Origin: Gammaproteobacteria bacterium
GTDB lineage: Bacteria; Pseudomonadota; Gammaproteobacteria; JAQSXL01
Direction: 5' to 3'
Assembly: GCA_029256685.1 (NCBI GenBank)
Contig: JAQSXL010000003.1
Span: 1-36,412 of the forward strand
Length of the DNA: 36,412 nt
The notes beneath the pieces were generated by a model that searched no databases, was not told the DNA's origin, and was given only the letters and a program-made list of their open reading frames with translations. The position numbers and the translations under genes are program-made. This document shows, one piece after another, positions 1-7,880 of the stretch (position 1 is the first letter of the stretch; the number at the start of each line of letters is the position of its first letter).

Positions 1-1
1 A

Positions 2-2678
2 CAAGGCCAGTTAGGCTTGGGTACCGACACCCCACTCAATAGATTGGACGTGGAAGGTGGCGCCGCTATCGGTAGCGCTTACTCCGGTGACGTGGTAGCG
101 CCTGCTGACGGCTTGTTGGTACAAGGCCAAGTCGGTTTAGGTACCACCACCCCACAAAGCAAGTTGGATATCACCGGTGGCTTGACCGTTGGTTTGACCT
201 ACTCCGGTAGCAAAGCGGCTCCTGCCAGCGGCTTATTGGTAGAAGGTAGCGTAGGTCTAGGTACCGCTACTCCGATGAACAAGTTAGATGTCGAAGGCGG
301 TGTGGCCATTGGTAGCACTTACTCCGGTAGCTCGGTAGCGCCTACTCAAGGCTTGATAGTGGAAGGTGCCATGGGTATTGGTACCGACAAGCCCAGCAAT
401 AAGCTAGACGTTAAGGGTGCGGCTGTTGTGGGTACAACCTATGCGGCTAACGTCACCGCGGCGCCTGCCGATAGCTTGTTGGTAGAAGGCAGTGTAGGTA
501 TTGGTACGCTGACGCCGCAAAACAAAGCCGATATTAAAGGCAACTTGGCGGTGGGTAGCCACTACGCGGGTAGCAAGATCGGACCGGTAAACGGAATGAT
601 CGTTGAAGGTAGCGTGGGGATTGGTATCGATACACCACAAAATAAACTGGATGTACTGGGTAGTGTAGCGGTAGGTGCTAATTATTCCGGACATGCGGTT
701 GCACCGGTTAACAGTGTAATTGTAGAAGGTCAGCTTGGTGTGGGTACCAGTGTTCCCACTAACCGGTTAGACGTCAGCGGTGGCGCTGTAGTAGGTGCTA
801 CTTACGTCGCCAGTGCCTCGGCGGCTCCTACCAATGGTTTATTGGTGGAAGGCAATGTAGGTATAGGCACTAACACGCCTATCAATAAACTAGACGTCGA
901 AGGCGGAGCCGTTATTGGTAGCAACTATTCTGGTACGTTGGCGGCGCCAAGCAACGGTTTATTGGTCGAAGGTAAAGTAGGTCTTGGTAGCAGTACACCG
1001 GTTAACCAATTGGATGTGGAAGGCGGCGTTGCGATTGGTAGTGCTTACTCCGGAACTAAGCAAGCCCCGGCCGATGGTCTGTTGATAGAGGGTAAGGTAG
1101 GTATTGGTACCTATACGCCGGTCAATAAAGTGGACGTTGAAGGTAGCATGGCGGTGGGTTCTTCCTACTCCGGTACTAAAACGGCACCTGCCGACGGTAT
1201 GTTGGTAGAGGGCAGCGTGGGTATTGGTACCGATACGCCGATGAACAAGTTAGACGTGGAAGGCAGCGTGGCTATTGGTAAGGCTTTCTCCGGTAGTTCG
1301 GTGGCGCCTGCCCAAGGTTTGGTCGTCGAAGGTGCCATGGGTATAGGTACCGACAAGCCCAGCAATAAGCTGGACGTTAAGGGTGCGGCAGTCGTGGGTA
1401 CAACCTACGCGGCCAATATCAAGGCGGCGCCTGCCGACAGTTTACTGGTCGAAGGTCAGTTGGGCTTGGGTGTTCTGGCTCCGGTCAACAAATTAGACAT
1501 CAACGGCGGTACGGTAATGGGTAGCGGCTATGCCGGCACCGCCCATGCACCGGTTGACGGCTTGTTGGTACAAGGTCAGTTAGGTTTAGGCACCGCTAAC
1601 CCACAGAGCAAGTTGGATGTAGCCGGTGGCTTGACAGTGGGTGAAACCTACTCCGGTAGCAAAGCGGCTCCCGCCAGCGGACTATTGGTGGAAGGCAGCG
1701 TAGGTATAGGTACCGATACGCCCAGCAATAAGCTGGACGTTAAGGGTGCGGCAGTCGTGGGTACAACCTACGCGGCCAATGTCACCGCGGCCCCTGCCGA
1801 CAGCTTGTTGGTAGAAGGTCAGCTGGGCTTGGGTGTCTTGGCTCCTACTAACAAGTTAGACGTCAACGGCGGTGCGGTTGTAGGTAACGGTTATGCCGGT
1901 ACTAAAGTAGCTCCTGCCAACGGCTTGCTGGTACAAGGCCAGTTAGGTCTAGGTACCGACACGCCTAAGAACCGGTTGGATGTCGAAGGTGGCGTAGCCA
2001 TCGGTAGCAGCTTCTCCGGCAGCTCGGTAGCGCCTAGCGAAGGCTTGATAGTGGAAGGTGCTATCGGTGTGGGTACCGATACGCCCAGCAACAAGCTGGA
2101 TGTTAAGGGTGCGGCCGTTGTGGGTACAACCTACGCGGCCAACGCCACGGCGGCGCCTGCCGACAGTCTGTTGGTAGAAGGTCAGTTGGGCTTGGGTGTC
2201 TTGGCTCCTACTAACAAGTTAGATGTCAACGGCGGTGCGGTTGTAGGTAACGGTTATGCCGGTACTAAAGTAGCTCCTGCCAACGGCTTGCTGGTACAAG
2301 GCCAGTTAGGTCTAGGTACCGATACGCCTAGCAATAAGCTGGATGTTAAGGGTGCGGCCGTTGTGGGTACAACCTATGCGGCCAATGCCACCGCAGCCCC
2401 TGCCGACAGCTTGTTGGTAGAAGGTCAGTTGGGCTTGGGTGTTTTGGCTCCTACTAACAAGTTAGACGTCAACGGTGGGGCGGTAGTCGGTAACGGTTAT
2501 GCCGGTACTAAAGTAGCTCCTGCCAACGGCTTGCTGGTACAAGGCAACGTAGGTCTAGGTACCGATACGCCTAAGAACCGGTTAGACGTCGAAGGCGGCG
2601 TGGCCATCGGTAGTAACTACTCCGGCAGCTCAACGGCGCCTAGCGAAGGCTTGATCGTTCAAGGCAACGTAGGTATTG
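2..2678 (+). repeat. Tandem 120-123 bp coding repeats (about 22 units)
   Basis: Each unit encodes 40-41 residues of the fibre stem. Most units have diverged, but a two-unit block of about 243 bp (a unit with KGAAVVGTTYAAN followed by one with VLAPTNKLDVNGG) recurs almost identically around 1700-1940, 2080-2320 and 2330-2570. That indicates recent duplication or homogenisation by recombination. The repeat has no spacers, so it is not CRISPR. Confidence 0.9.
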
Positions 2679-4111
2679 CTATCAGTTCACCGTCGGCTAA
2701 TCTGCATGTTAACGGCACGATGAAGCTTGCCAGCGGTGTAGCCGTTAATGCACTTTCCGACGATATGAATTTGGGTGGTGCGGCGGCTTCGGACAGCGTG
2801 TTGCCGACCCAAAAAGCGGTCAAGACTTACTCCGACTCTATCATTCGTCTGTTAACCGGGGTTAATTTGAAGAAAATCAGCACCCAGGCAGAATTTGAAG
2901 CGGTGTTTGGTAGTGGTAGCGGAGTAACGACTATTCCAGCGAATACCACCATTGTGTTGAGCCCTATTCAGGGTACGGTGGCCGATAATATCGCTAAGGG
3001 CGCTTGGGGTGGAACGGGTAATAGTCCGCAAAACACCTACAACGGTGAACCGGCTTATATCTTGAAAAACGTCGTGTTGCTCTCAAACAATGTGTCTATC
3101 ATCGGGTTTAACCAGGATGATACCATCATTGTGAAAGGAACTACCGATAGTAAATTCAAGATAATAGGTACGTCGGCAGCACCGGTAAAAGGCATCAACT
3201 TAGAAGGATGGACCTTTGACGGTCGTGGTGGCGTCGGTGATTTGGGTAATAGCATTAGCCCAAGTTCGGGTAACGGGGGTGCTTTTGAAATAGACTACAC
3301 CGATTCTTGTGTGCTGAATTGCCAAATCATCAACCATGTAATCAATGGTAACGGTGGAGCGATAAGCGATAACAATGAAGCTAGTAGAAACCTGATCGCC
3401 CAAAATATCAGTTACTGCCAAGCTACCAATGGTGGTGGTGTTTACCAGTGTAACTACGCGCAAATTACGGTTTACAACTGTAAAGCTACTAACGGTGGTG
3501 GTGCGTTTAACTCTAATTACAGTACCATCAATATGTACAACTGCTCGGCAACTAATGACGGGGGCGGTGCATACGGCTGTAACAGTGGGGTAATGTTGGC
3601 GCGTGGCTGTATCGCGACTAAGAACGGTGGTGGCTTCCGTGACTGTGATGACGCCATACTAACCGCCTACACTTGTACGGCGGATCTGGGTGGTGGTGCT
3701 TACAGCTGCGAGTACGTGACCTTGACGGCTTATAATTGTAAGGGCAACTTGTCTGGTGGTGGTGCTTACGCCTGTCATTCTTCACGCATCAACGTCAGCT
3801 CGTGTAGCTCGACCAGCTCTGCTACGAATAACGGCGGTGGCGGTGTATACATGAGTAATAACTGCGAGGTGTTAGCACGCAAGTGCTCGGCTCCTCAAGG
3901 TGCTGCCGTTTACATGTGCGATCTGTTGATAGGTGTTGGTAACTGGGAAGGTAATACGCCCGGAAGTGGTAAATCCACGTTGTTCGCGGGTAGTAGCAGT
4001 ACTGGTTATACCAAATATGCCGGCGCGTTTGCGATTAACGGTAGTTATATATGTAACGTCAATTATGTCCTTGGATCTGGTAATGGTGTATGGAGTAACG
4101 ATAATAAATAG
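2..4111 (+). CDS. Giant tail-fibre-like protein, 5' truncated by the window edge (Pvc13/Afp13 position)
   Basis: The reading frame is open at the left edge, so the true start lies upstream; about 1369 residues are visible. Roughly the first 890 are about 22 tandem repeats of 40-41 residues with the pattern G-T-D-T-P-x-N-K-L-D-V-x-G-G-x-x-x-G-x-x-Y-S-G...A-P-x-x-G-L-L-V-E-G. After a short linker containing LPTQKAVKTYSDS, a motif seen in fibre stems, comes a C-terminal region (about 970-1364) rich in NGGGA/V-Y-x-C turns spaced about 22 residues apart, as expected for a right-handed parallel beta-helix with stacked cysteines. I infer a receptor-binding fibre of the contractile injection system, because tape-measure, AAA+ and cap genes follow downstream and the fibre gene precedes the tape measure in Afp/PVC loci. 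A free phage-type fibre or adhesin is the alternative. It is more G+C-rich than the genes after it. Confidence 0.75.
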   Translation, partial: QGQLGLGTDTPLNRLDVEGGAAIGSAYSGDVVAPADGLLVQGQVGLGTTTPQSKLDITGGLTVGLTYSGSKAAPASGLLVEGSVGLGTATPMNKLDVEGGVAIGSTYSGSSVAPTQGLIVEGAMGIGTDKPSNKLDVKGAAVVGTTYAANVTAAPADSLLVEGSVGIGTLTPQNKADIKGNLAVGSHYAGSKIGPVNGMIVEGSVGIGIDTPQNKLDVLGSVAVGANYSGHAVAPVNSVIVEGQLGVGTSVPTNRLDVSGGAVVGATYVASASAAPTNGLLVEGNVGIGTNTPINKLDVEGGAVIGSNYSGTLAAPSNGLLVEGKVGLGSSTPVNQLDVEGGVAIGSAYSGTKQAPADGLLIEGKVGIGTYTPVNKVDVEGSMAVGSSYSGTKTAPADGMLVEGSVGIGTDTPMNKLDVEGSVAIGKAFSGSSVAPAQGLVVEGAMGIGTDKPSNKLDVKGAAVVGTTYAANIKAAPADSLLVEGQLGLGVLAPVNKLDINGGTVMGSGYAGTAHAPVDGLLVQGQLGLGTANPQSKLDVAGGLTVGETYSGSKAAPASGLLVEGSVGIGTDTPSNKLDVKGAAVVGTTYAANVTAAPADSLLVEGQLGLGVLAPTNKLDVNGGAVVGNGYAGTKVAPANGLLVQGQLGLGTDTPKNRLDVEGGVAIGSSFSGSSVAPSEGLIVEGAIGVGTDTPSNKLDVKGAAVVGTTYAANATAAPADSLLVEGQLGLGVLAPTNKLDVNGGAVVGNGYAGTKVAPANGLLVQGQLGLGTDTPSNKLDVKGAAVVGTTYAANATAAPADSLLVEGQLGLGVLAPTNKLDVNGGAVVGNGYAGTKVAPANGLLVQGNVGLGTDTPKNRLDVEGGVAIGSNYSGSSTAPSEGLIVQGNVGIAISSPSANLHVNGTMKLASGVAVNALSDDMNLGGAAASDSVLPTQKAVKTYSDSIIRLLTGVNLKKISTQAEFEAVFGSGSGVTTIPANTTIVLSPIQGTVADNIAKGAWGGTGNSPQNTYNGEPAYILKNVVLLSNNVSIIGFNQDDTIIVKGTTDSKFKIIGTSAAPVKGINLEGWTFDGRGGVGDLGNSISPSSGNGGAFEIDYTDSCVLNCQIINHVINGNGGAISDNNEASRNLIAQNISYCQATNGGGVYQCNYAQITVYNCKATNGGGAFNSNYSTINMYNCSATNDGGGAYGCNSGVMLARGCIATKNGGGFRDCDDAILTAYTCTADLGGGAYSCEYVTLTAYNCKGNLSGGGAYACHSSRINVSSCSSTSSATNNGGGGVYMSNNCEVLARKCSAPQGAAVYMCDLLIGVGNWEGNTPGSGKSTLFAGSSSTGYTKYAGAFAINGSYICNVNYVLGSGNGVWSNDNK

Positions 4112-4181
4112 GGTGGACTTGGTTGCCGATGAGATAGAAATTTCATCGGCAAACTTACTAGCTAATTAATTGGAGAACACA

Positions 4182-4670
4182 ATGGATAAATATGTAAGAT
4201 GTATGAAAGACGGTGGTTTGGTTGCAGGTAATTCATTCGAAGACATGCCGATTGACTTACCCCATTCCATCGTATTTTGGGTGCGGGTTCCAGCTAGTGC
4301 GGATGGTTCCTATCCTTTCCCTACTGCTAATAGTATCGAGGACCAGGTCAGCTTTGTCTTAACCACGCCTCTAACGACCGATGAGATGAGTGCGCAAAAC
4401 TTAATCAAAGACGTTACGGAAGGTTCTTGGCAACATACTCTGAGTAAGGCTCAGGCCGATGCTAATGCCAAAGCGGAACAGATTAAGCAGATTGATTTAG
4501 ACACTTTCGCCTTGATCAGAGTGTGGTGTTCTAATCAGGAGGAGGGCTGTGAAGAGGCTTTCTTATCGTTGGGAATTGAGGATAAAACCAACGCGCGTTA
4601 TATGGATTATGTCAATCAAAAAGACGCCATTAAAGCCGACCAAGCCGATAAGAAGGCTGCATTGGTTTGA
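4182..4670 (+). CDS. Hypothetical protein directly downstream of the fibre gene
   Basis: This encodes a 162-residue acidic, soluble-looking protein that I do not recognise. The ATG at 4182 is chosen because GGAG lies 6 bases upstream; an in-frame TTG at 4170 would overlap that ribosome-binding site. The middle (residues about 85-110) is Ala/Lys/Gln-rich and probably helical, and a CSNQEEGC segment lies in the C-terminal half. There is no signal peptide or membrane segment. It starts 71 bases after the fibre stop on the same strand, so it is probably co-transcribed and may be a fibre accessory or assembly factor; position is the only support. The C-terminus may be frameshift-truncated, since another frame stays open to 4782. 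Confidence 0.6.
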   Translation: MDKYVRCMKDGGLVAGNSFEDMPIDLPHSIVFWVRVPASADGSYPFPTANSIEDQVSFVLTTPLTTDEMSAQNLIKDVTEGSWQHTLSKAQADANAKAEQIKQIDLDTFALIRVWCSNQEEGCEEAFLSLGIEDKTNARYMDYVNQKDAIKADQADKKAALV

Positions 4671-4782
4671 TACGCAGCATCTTTTGACTAACCCAGGTTA
4701 TAGCCGTTGGCAAACCGCTATGACCTGGGTACAGGCTCGCAGATATTACATCAAATTTATAAATTCTATAAGGGTGTCATAG
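4655..4782 (+). pseudogene. Possible frameshifted C-terminal tail of the preceding gene
   Basis: Just before the 4668-4670 stop, the +1-shifted frame runs on to 4782 and encodes a protein-like tail including NPGYSRWQTAMTWVQARRYY. Its aromatic/amphipathic composition looks more like real protein than chance translation. The simplest reading is a single-base frameshift that shortened an ancestral protein of about 200 residues. A chance open frame is not excluded. Confidence 0.3.
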
Positions 4783-4911
4783 GATCGATGGCTCATTTTT
4801 AAGCACGGATAAGTTGTGCTCTATCTGACGGCTGGCTGGACTGCTCTGCCAATATATTCCTTTGTTGAATTACCGCAATAAATAATATAGTTTGATTTTT
4901 ACTGGAGTTGA

Positions 4912-5502
4912 ATGATGCCTATTGTTGCACAAGTTTTTAATGATATTGACACCACTGATTTCAGTGTTAGACAGGAGGCTAAAAGTCCGACAAGAATAGT
5001 AAGTTTTGTGGATACGCTAGAGCTTGCTGAAAGTAAAACCCGTTTAATATTAGGCCATAATCCGAATCGATATGCAAATATACCCGTTGAGTCCGGCTAT
5101 ACTTCCAAGATAACTTATGCATCTACTCGGCGTACTTCGCATATGCGAGCTTTACAGCCTATATTGAAAAAAGATTACACGATGGATGATGAAGATGGCT
5201 ACAAAAGCAGGGTATTAAAAGGGGATAGAAAAAGAACAGTTGATGGAATTAAAAAACCTAGGGATAGGCAACCGGCAAAGAAGTTAAGAATTTCAGCTTC
5301 GCGTCCAAAGGAAACCTATTACGTGGATTTTAATGGTGATCCCAATAATTCCAACCGTGAAACGGCCATGCAAGCGGTAAATTCTAAGCTGCATCCTACC
5401 GGCAATGACCATGATTCGGCCAATGGCAATATGCGTAATCTTTTCTGGGGTTCTATGTTTGCTAATCAACGGCATAAAGAAATCCTAATAAAGAAGCTTT
5501 GA
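4912..5502 (+). CDS. Short nuclease-like cargo candidate with basic, NLS-like cluster; probably truncated
   Basis: The protein has 196 residues if ATG 4912 is used; ATG 4915 is better spaced (7 bases) from GGAG at 4904-4907. Residues 1-130 are not recognised. Residues 103-126 are very basic (clusters KGDRKR, KKPRDR and KKLR), resembling a bipartite nuclear localisation signal. Residues 136-190 share a motif block with the proteins at 7881 and 26412: YYVDFNGD, R-E-T-A-M-Q-A-V-N-S-K-L-H-P-T, then NLFWGSMFANQRH. This block resembles the His-Me-finger DNA/RNA endonuclease-like signature GHLLN...NLFPIT...AN..H, but the expected histidine is Gln154. The protein ends soon after the block where its relatives continue for hundreds of residues, and an IS remnant begins 20 bases later, so a 3' truncation is likely. 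Confidence 0.6.
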   Translation: MMPIVAQVFNDIDTTDFSVRQEAKSPTRIVSFVDTLELAESKTRLILGHNPNRYANIPVESGYTSKITYASTRRTSHMRALQPILKKDYTMDDEDGYKSRVLKGDRKRTVDGIKKPRDRQPAKKLRISASRPKETYYVDFNGDPNNSNRETAMQAVNSKLHPTGNDHDSANGNMRNLFWGSMFANQRHKEILIKKL

Positions 5503-5522
5503 GCGCAGATCCCGCAATAAAA

Positions 5523-5827
5523 TCATGAATAAAACTGCCAGTAGGGTTTGCCTAAGCAGTCAAGAATAACGCGATGCCTATCTGCCAGGTCGGTAATTAA
5601 CTCCGCGTGATTATCAATGCTAACAATATGTAGCCCTTGCAAGCAGAAAAACACCCAGCGGCGGTAGGCCGTTGGATGAGTTTTTTCTTCATATCGGGAA
5701 AGAAGTTATTCGTTTGGGCAAGCTTTTGCCGAATGAGATGCTCAATAGCTGCATATGCCAGCAGACTGCACGTCATAATCATAAGCAAAGCCTCGATAAA
5801 GTTTTTCATGCGTAGGCCCCGCCCGAA
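5523..5827 (-). pseudogene. IS1634-family transposase remnant (C-terminal end, frameshifted)
   Basis: Reading the minus strand, one frame from about 5827 gives RMKNFIEALLMIMTCSLLAY, then IRQKL, FPDMKKK and RPTA. After a one-base shift near 5660 it continues as RWVFFCLQGLHIVSIDNHAE and ends DCLGKPYWQFYS at a TGA (5523-5525). This order (hydrophobic helix, RPTARWVF, G-hhVhh-NN, hLGhPYWxFY) is the usual C-terminus of IS1634-type DDE transposases. Only about 95 codons remain, with no N-terminal catalytic part and an upstream in-frame stop, so the gene is dead. It sits immediately after the truncated nuclease-like gene. Confidence 0.75.
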
Positions 5828-6234
5828 TAGCTGTTAATGATAGACAAAGCTAGCCAAATGTGATAATGTTTAATATAGACTGCTATAATCATATGTTAAA
5901 TTTAATTTTAACAGATTGCAAATTCCTACAGATACCCATCGTTGTAAATAAATTCAGTATTATAATTAGCAAATTTTTTATGTAAATTTAAAGTGAGTAA
6001 GCACGCTAAAAAAAATTTGTAATGCCCTAACGAATACATTAGGGTCAGTTTAAATTTTGATATGTCTTCTATACTGTTTAAGTATAGTGCGAATTAATTT
6101 TTACTGCATTTTTGATGTATTATGTTGCTTGATTTAAATTAGGAATTGTCCTACCGACTAGTCAGTTGCCAAAAAAATATTCTTATTTCAATAATAGCAG
6201 GTAATAATGAAATGTATTTGGAGAAAATTAAACA
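5828..6234. other. AT-rich intergenic region, no gene seen
   Basis: About 400 bases of strongly AT-rich sequence lie between the IS remnant and the LRR gene. I see no convincing open frame. The one structured element is the palindrome at 6069-6087. GGAG at 6220-6223 is the probable ribosome-binding site of the LRR gene, with a rather long 11-base spacing. Confidence 0.5.
6069..6087. promoter_or_regulatory. Perfect palindrome CTATACT-N5-AGTATAG
   Basis: A 7-bp perfect inverted repeat with a 5-base spacer lies about 150 bases upstream of the LRR gene. No T-run follows, so it is a better operator candidate than terminator. The regulator is unknown. Confidence 0.3.
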
Positions 6235-7419
6235 ATGCAATTCAACTCAATTTCAATAGATGAATTAGTCAAAACTATTACTCAGCAAAAAAAATTGGTA
6301 TTAAACTACTGTAATTTAACAATGTTTGACTGTAATAATTTATTAGAACTATTAAGGACTAATACTCAAATCAAGATTTTAAGCCTTGATGGAAATCAAT
6401 TAGAAGATAATATTATTCTGCAAGTTGCAGCAATAAGTTCTTTAGAAGAATTAAGTTTAAGTGAAAATAATGTAGGTGATAATGGCGCACAGGCATTAGC
6501 TAATAGCCAAAAGCTTATGACATTATATTTAAATTATAATTTATTAACTCACCTGGGTATAAATTTCTTAACTCATAGTCTAAGTCTCACAAAGCTTAAT
6601 CTTAGCCAAAACACTATAAATGATAAAGCTATAGAAGCTTTAGCCAAAGCTAAAAGGCTTAAAATTCTTTATCTTGATGGATGTAAATTGGATGATAAGA
6701 AAATAAAGCACTTATCTGAAAATAAAATCTTACATGAATTATCTCTGCGATTAAATAAAATATCTAATGAGGGAGCGCGTTATTTAGCTCGAAATACTAC
6801 ACTACGTTTATTAGATGTCAGTAATAATCTTATAGGGAATGAAGGTACAAGAGATTTTGCACAGAATGAAAATTTAGGGTTATTAAATATTAACTATAAT
6901 AGAGTAAATGATGACGGTGCTATAGCATTTAAAGATAATCAATCTTTGTTATTGCTGCAAAGAGTCGGTAACAAAATAAGCTCAAATGTGGATCAAGAAC
7001 TAACTAACCGAATTGATGCCAATATAGCTAGAATTGAAAAAGCAAGGGAAAGCTATATTACTATAGTTATAATGTTTGCAATATTCAAATTACGTAATAA
7101 TAAAAATAAATTATTTTGCCTGGCAGATGAATTGTTGATTAATATTTTAAGTTACTTGAATTTTCCTTCTTTTAAACAAAAGCAAATCACTCGTTCTAGT
7201 TATGACGGCGCTAAATTTATTTTTGATAATAATCGAGCTATAGAACAGCGATTACAGATTACCGATTGGCCGGGTGTTTTGCGATTGCAAGAAAACCAAA
7301 CACAAGGTACTGGTTATTTTAGCTTTTTTGTTGAGGCTAATATCAAATCGACAAAAAAACATGAAAATTCCCGTGAAATTTCAGAAGTAGCAGAGAAAAA
7401 TCTTTACAGTATGACCTAA
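6235..7419 (+). CDS. Leucine-rich-repeat protein with C-terminal F-box-like segment; candidate effector
   Basis: The product has 394 residues. Residues about 40-240 form eight or nine ribonuclease-inhibitor-type repeats of about 24 residues (L-x-x-L-x-L-x-x-N-x-I-x-D-x-G-A-x-x-L-A). Residues about 293-312 read CLADELLINILSYLNF, matching the eukaryotic F-box core (L-P-x-E-L-L-x-x-I-L-S-Y-L). LRR and F-box together are typical of eukaryotic SCF ubiquitin-ligase adaptors and of Legionella-type effectors, but here the F-box-like part follows the repeats, the reverse of most such proteins. There is no signal peptide or membrane segment. Codon use is very AT-rich, unlike the eCIS structural genes, which suggests separate acquisition. 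It may be eCIS cargo or a substrate of another secretion system; the sequence does not decide. Confidence 0.75.
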   Translation: MQFNSISIDELVKTITQQKKLVLNYCNLTMFDCNNLLELLRTNTQIKILSLDGNQLEDNIILQVAAISSLEELSLSENNVGDNGAQALANSQKLMTLYLNYNLLTHLGINFLTHSLSLTKLNLSQNTINDKAIEALAKAKRLKILYLDGCKLDDKKIKHLSENKILHELSLRLNKISNEGARYLARNTTLRLLDVSNNLIGNEGTRDFAQNENLGLLNINYNRVNDDGAIAFKDNQSLLLLQRVGNKISSNVDQELTNRIDANIARIEKARESYITIVIMFAIFKLRNNKNKLFCLADELLINILSYLNFPSFKQKQITRSSYDGAKFIFDNNRAIEQRLQITDWPGVLRLQENQTQGTGYFSFFVEANIKSTKKHENSREISEVAEKNLYSMT

Positions 7420-7446
7420 AAATTGTTTTTTCTATTTCGGAACTAG

Positions 7447-7581
7447 GTTTTTGCTATTAGTAATAAATTTATTGTTCCAGGAGATTCCTATACCAATTGG
7501 ATAGCTGATGTTCAGACTGCGGAAAGAATAATTAAAAATATAGAAAAAGATATTGGAAAACCTTTTCCTTGTAATGAGTAG
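7447..7581 (+). pseudogene. Orphan coding remnant in frame behind the LRR gene
   Basis: After two stops (7417-7419 and 7444-7446), the LRR frame stays open for 44 codons and encodes a protein-like stretch including VPGDSYTNWIADVQTAERII and ending KPFPCNE. It has no start codon or ribosome-binding site of its own. It may be the end of a decayed gene or an old C-terminus of the LRR protein. I do not recognise the family. Confidence 0.3.
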
Positions 7582-7599
7582 GTTACTACTATCCTAAAA

Positions 7600-7860
7600 G
7601 CAAGGAGCTAAAGTTAAGATCGCTGGTTTTGGTTCCATAGTGCGTCCTATAGCAGTGGATATAAGTCATTGAAAGCGCTGCCAGTCCGTAGATCACATAA
7701 ACCTCACTATGAAGTTAACAGGAAAGCGCAGTGCAATAAATCCGCACGCTGTGTTTGATGTGGCGGGAGCAGGAAGTGATGGGTATCGGACTGAGGGCGA
7801 AAGCGATAGAAACAGATCACCGCCCCAGTTCTCGACCCTACTCTAAAAATAGCCCAACTT
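7600..7860. other. G+C-richer, mainly non-coding block upstream of the 492-aa gene
   Basis: These 260 bases are clearly more G+C-rich than the AT-rich genes on either side and contain several short complementary stretches. A 45-codon open frame at 7709-7846 begins MKLTGKRSAINPH and contains FDVAGAG; it lacks a clear ribosome-binding site. The block resembles flanking RNA sequence of mobile elements such as group II introns, but I cannot assign it and see no reverse transcriptase. Confidence 0.3.
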
Positions 7861-7880
7861 AAGATTTAGGAGAAAATAAA

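Noticed and set aside
2-2678. Regular repeats that might suggest a CRISPR array
   Set aside because: The repeats are contiguous, 120-123 bp long, in frame within one coding sequence and have no spacers.
404-3463. Minus-strand open frames of 66-96 codons inside the fibre gene
   Set aside because: They are shadows of the repeat coding sequence, recur with its period and have no ribosome-binding sites.
7600-7860. Group II intron or retron
   Set aside because: There is no reverse transcriptase nearby and I could not identify domain V or an msr/msd structure, so it is left as an unassigned block.
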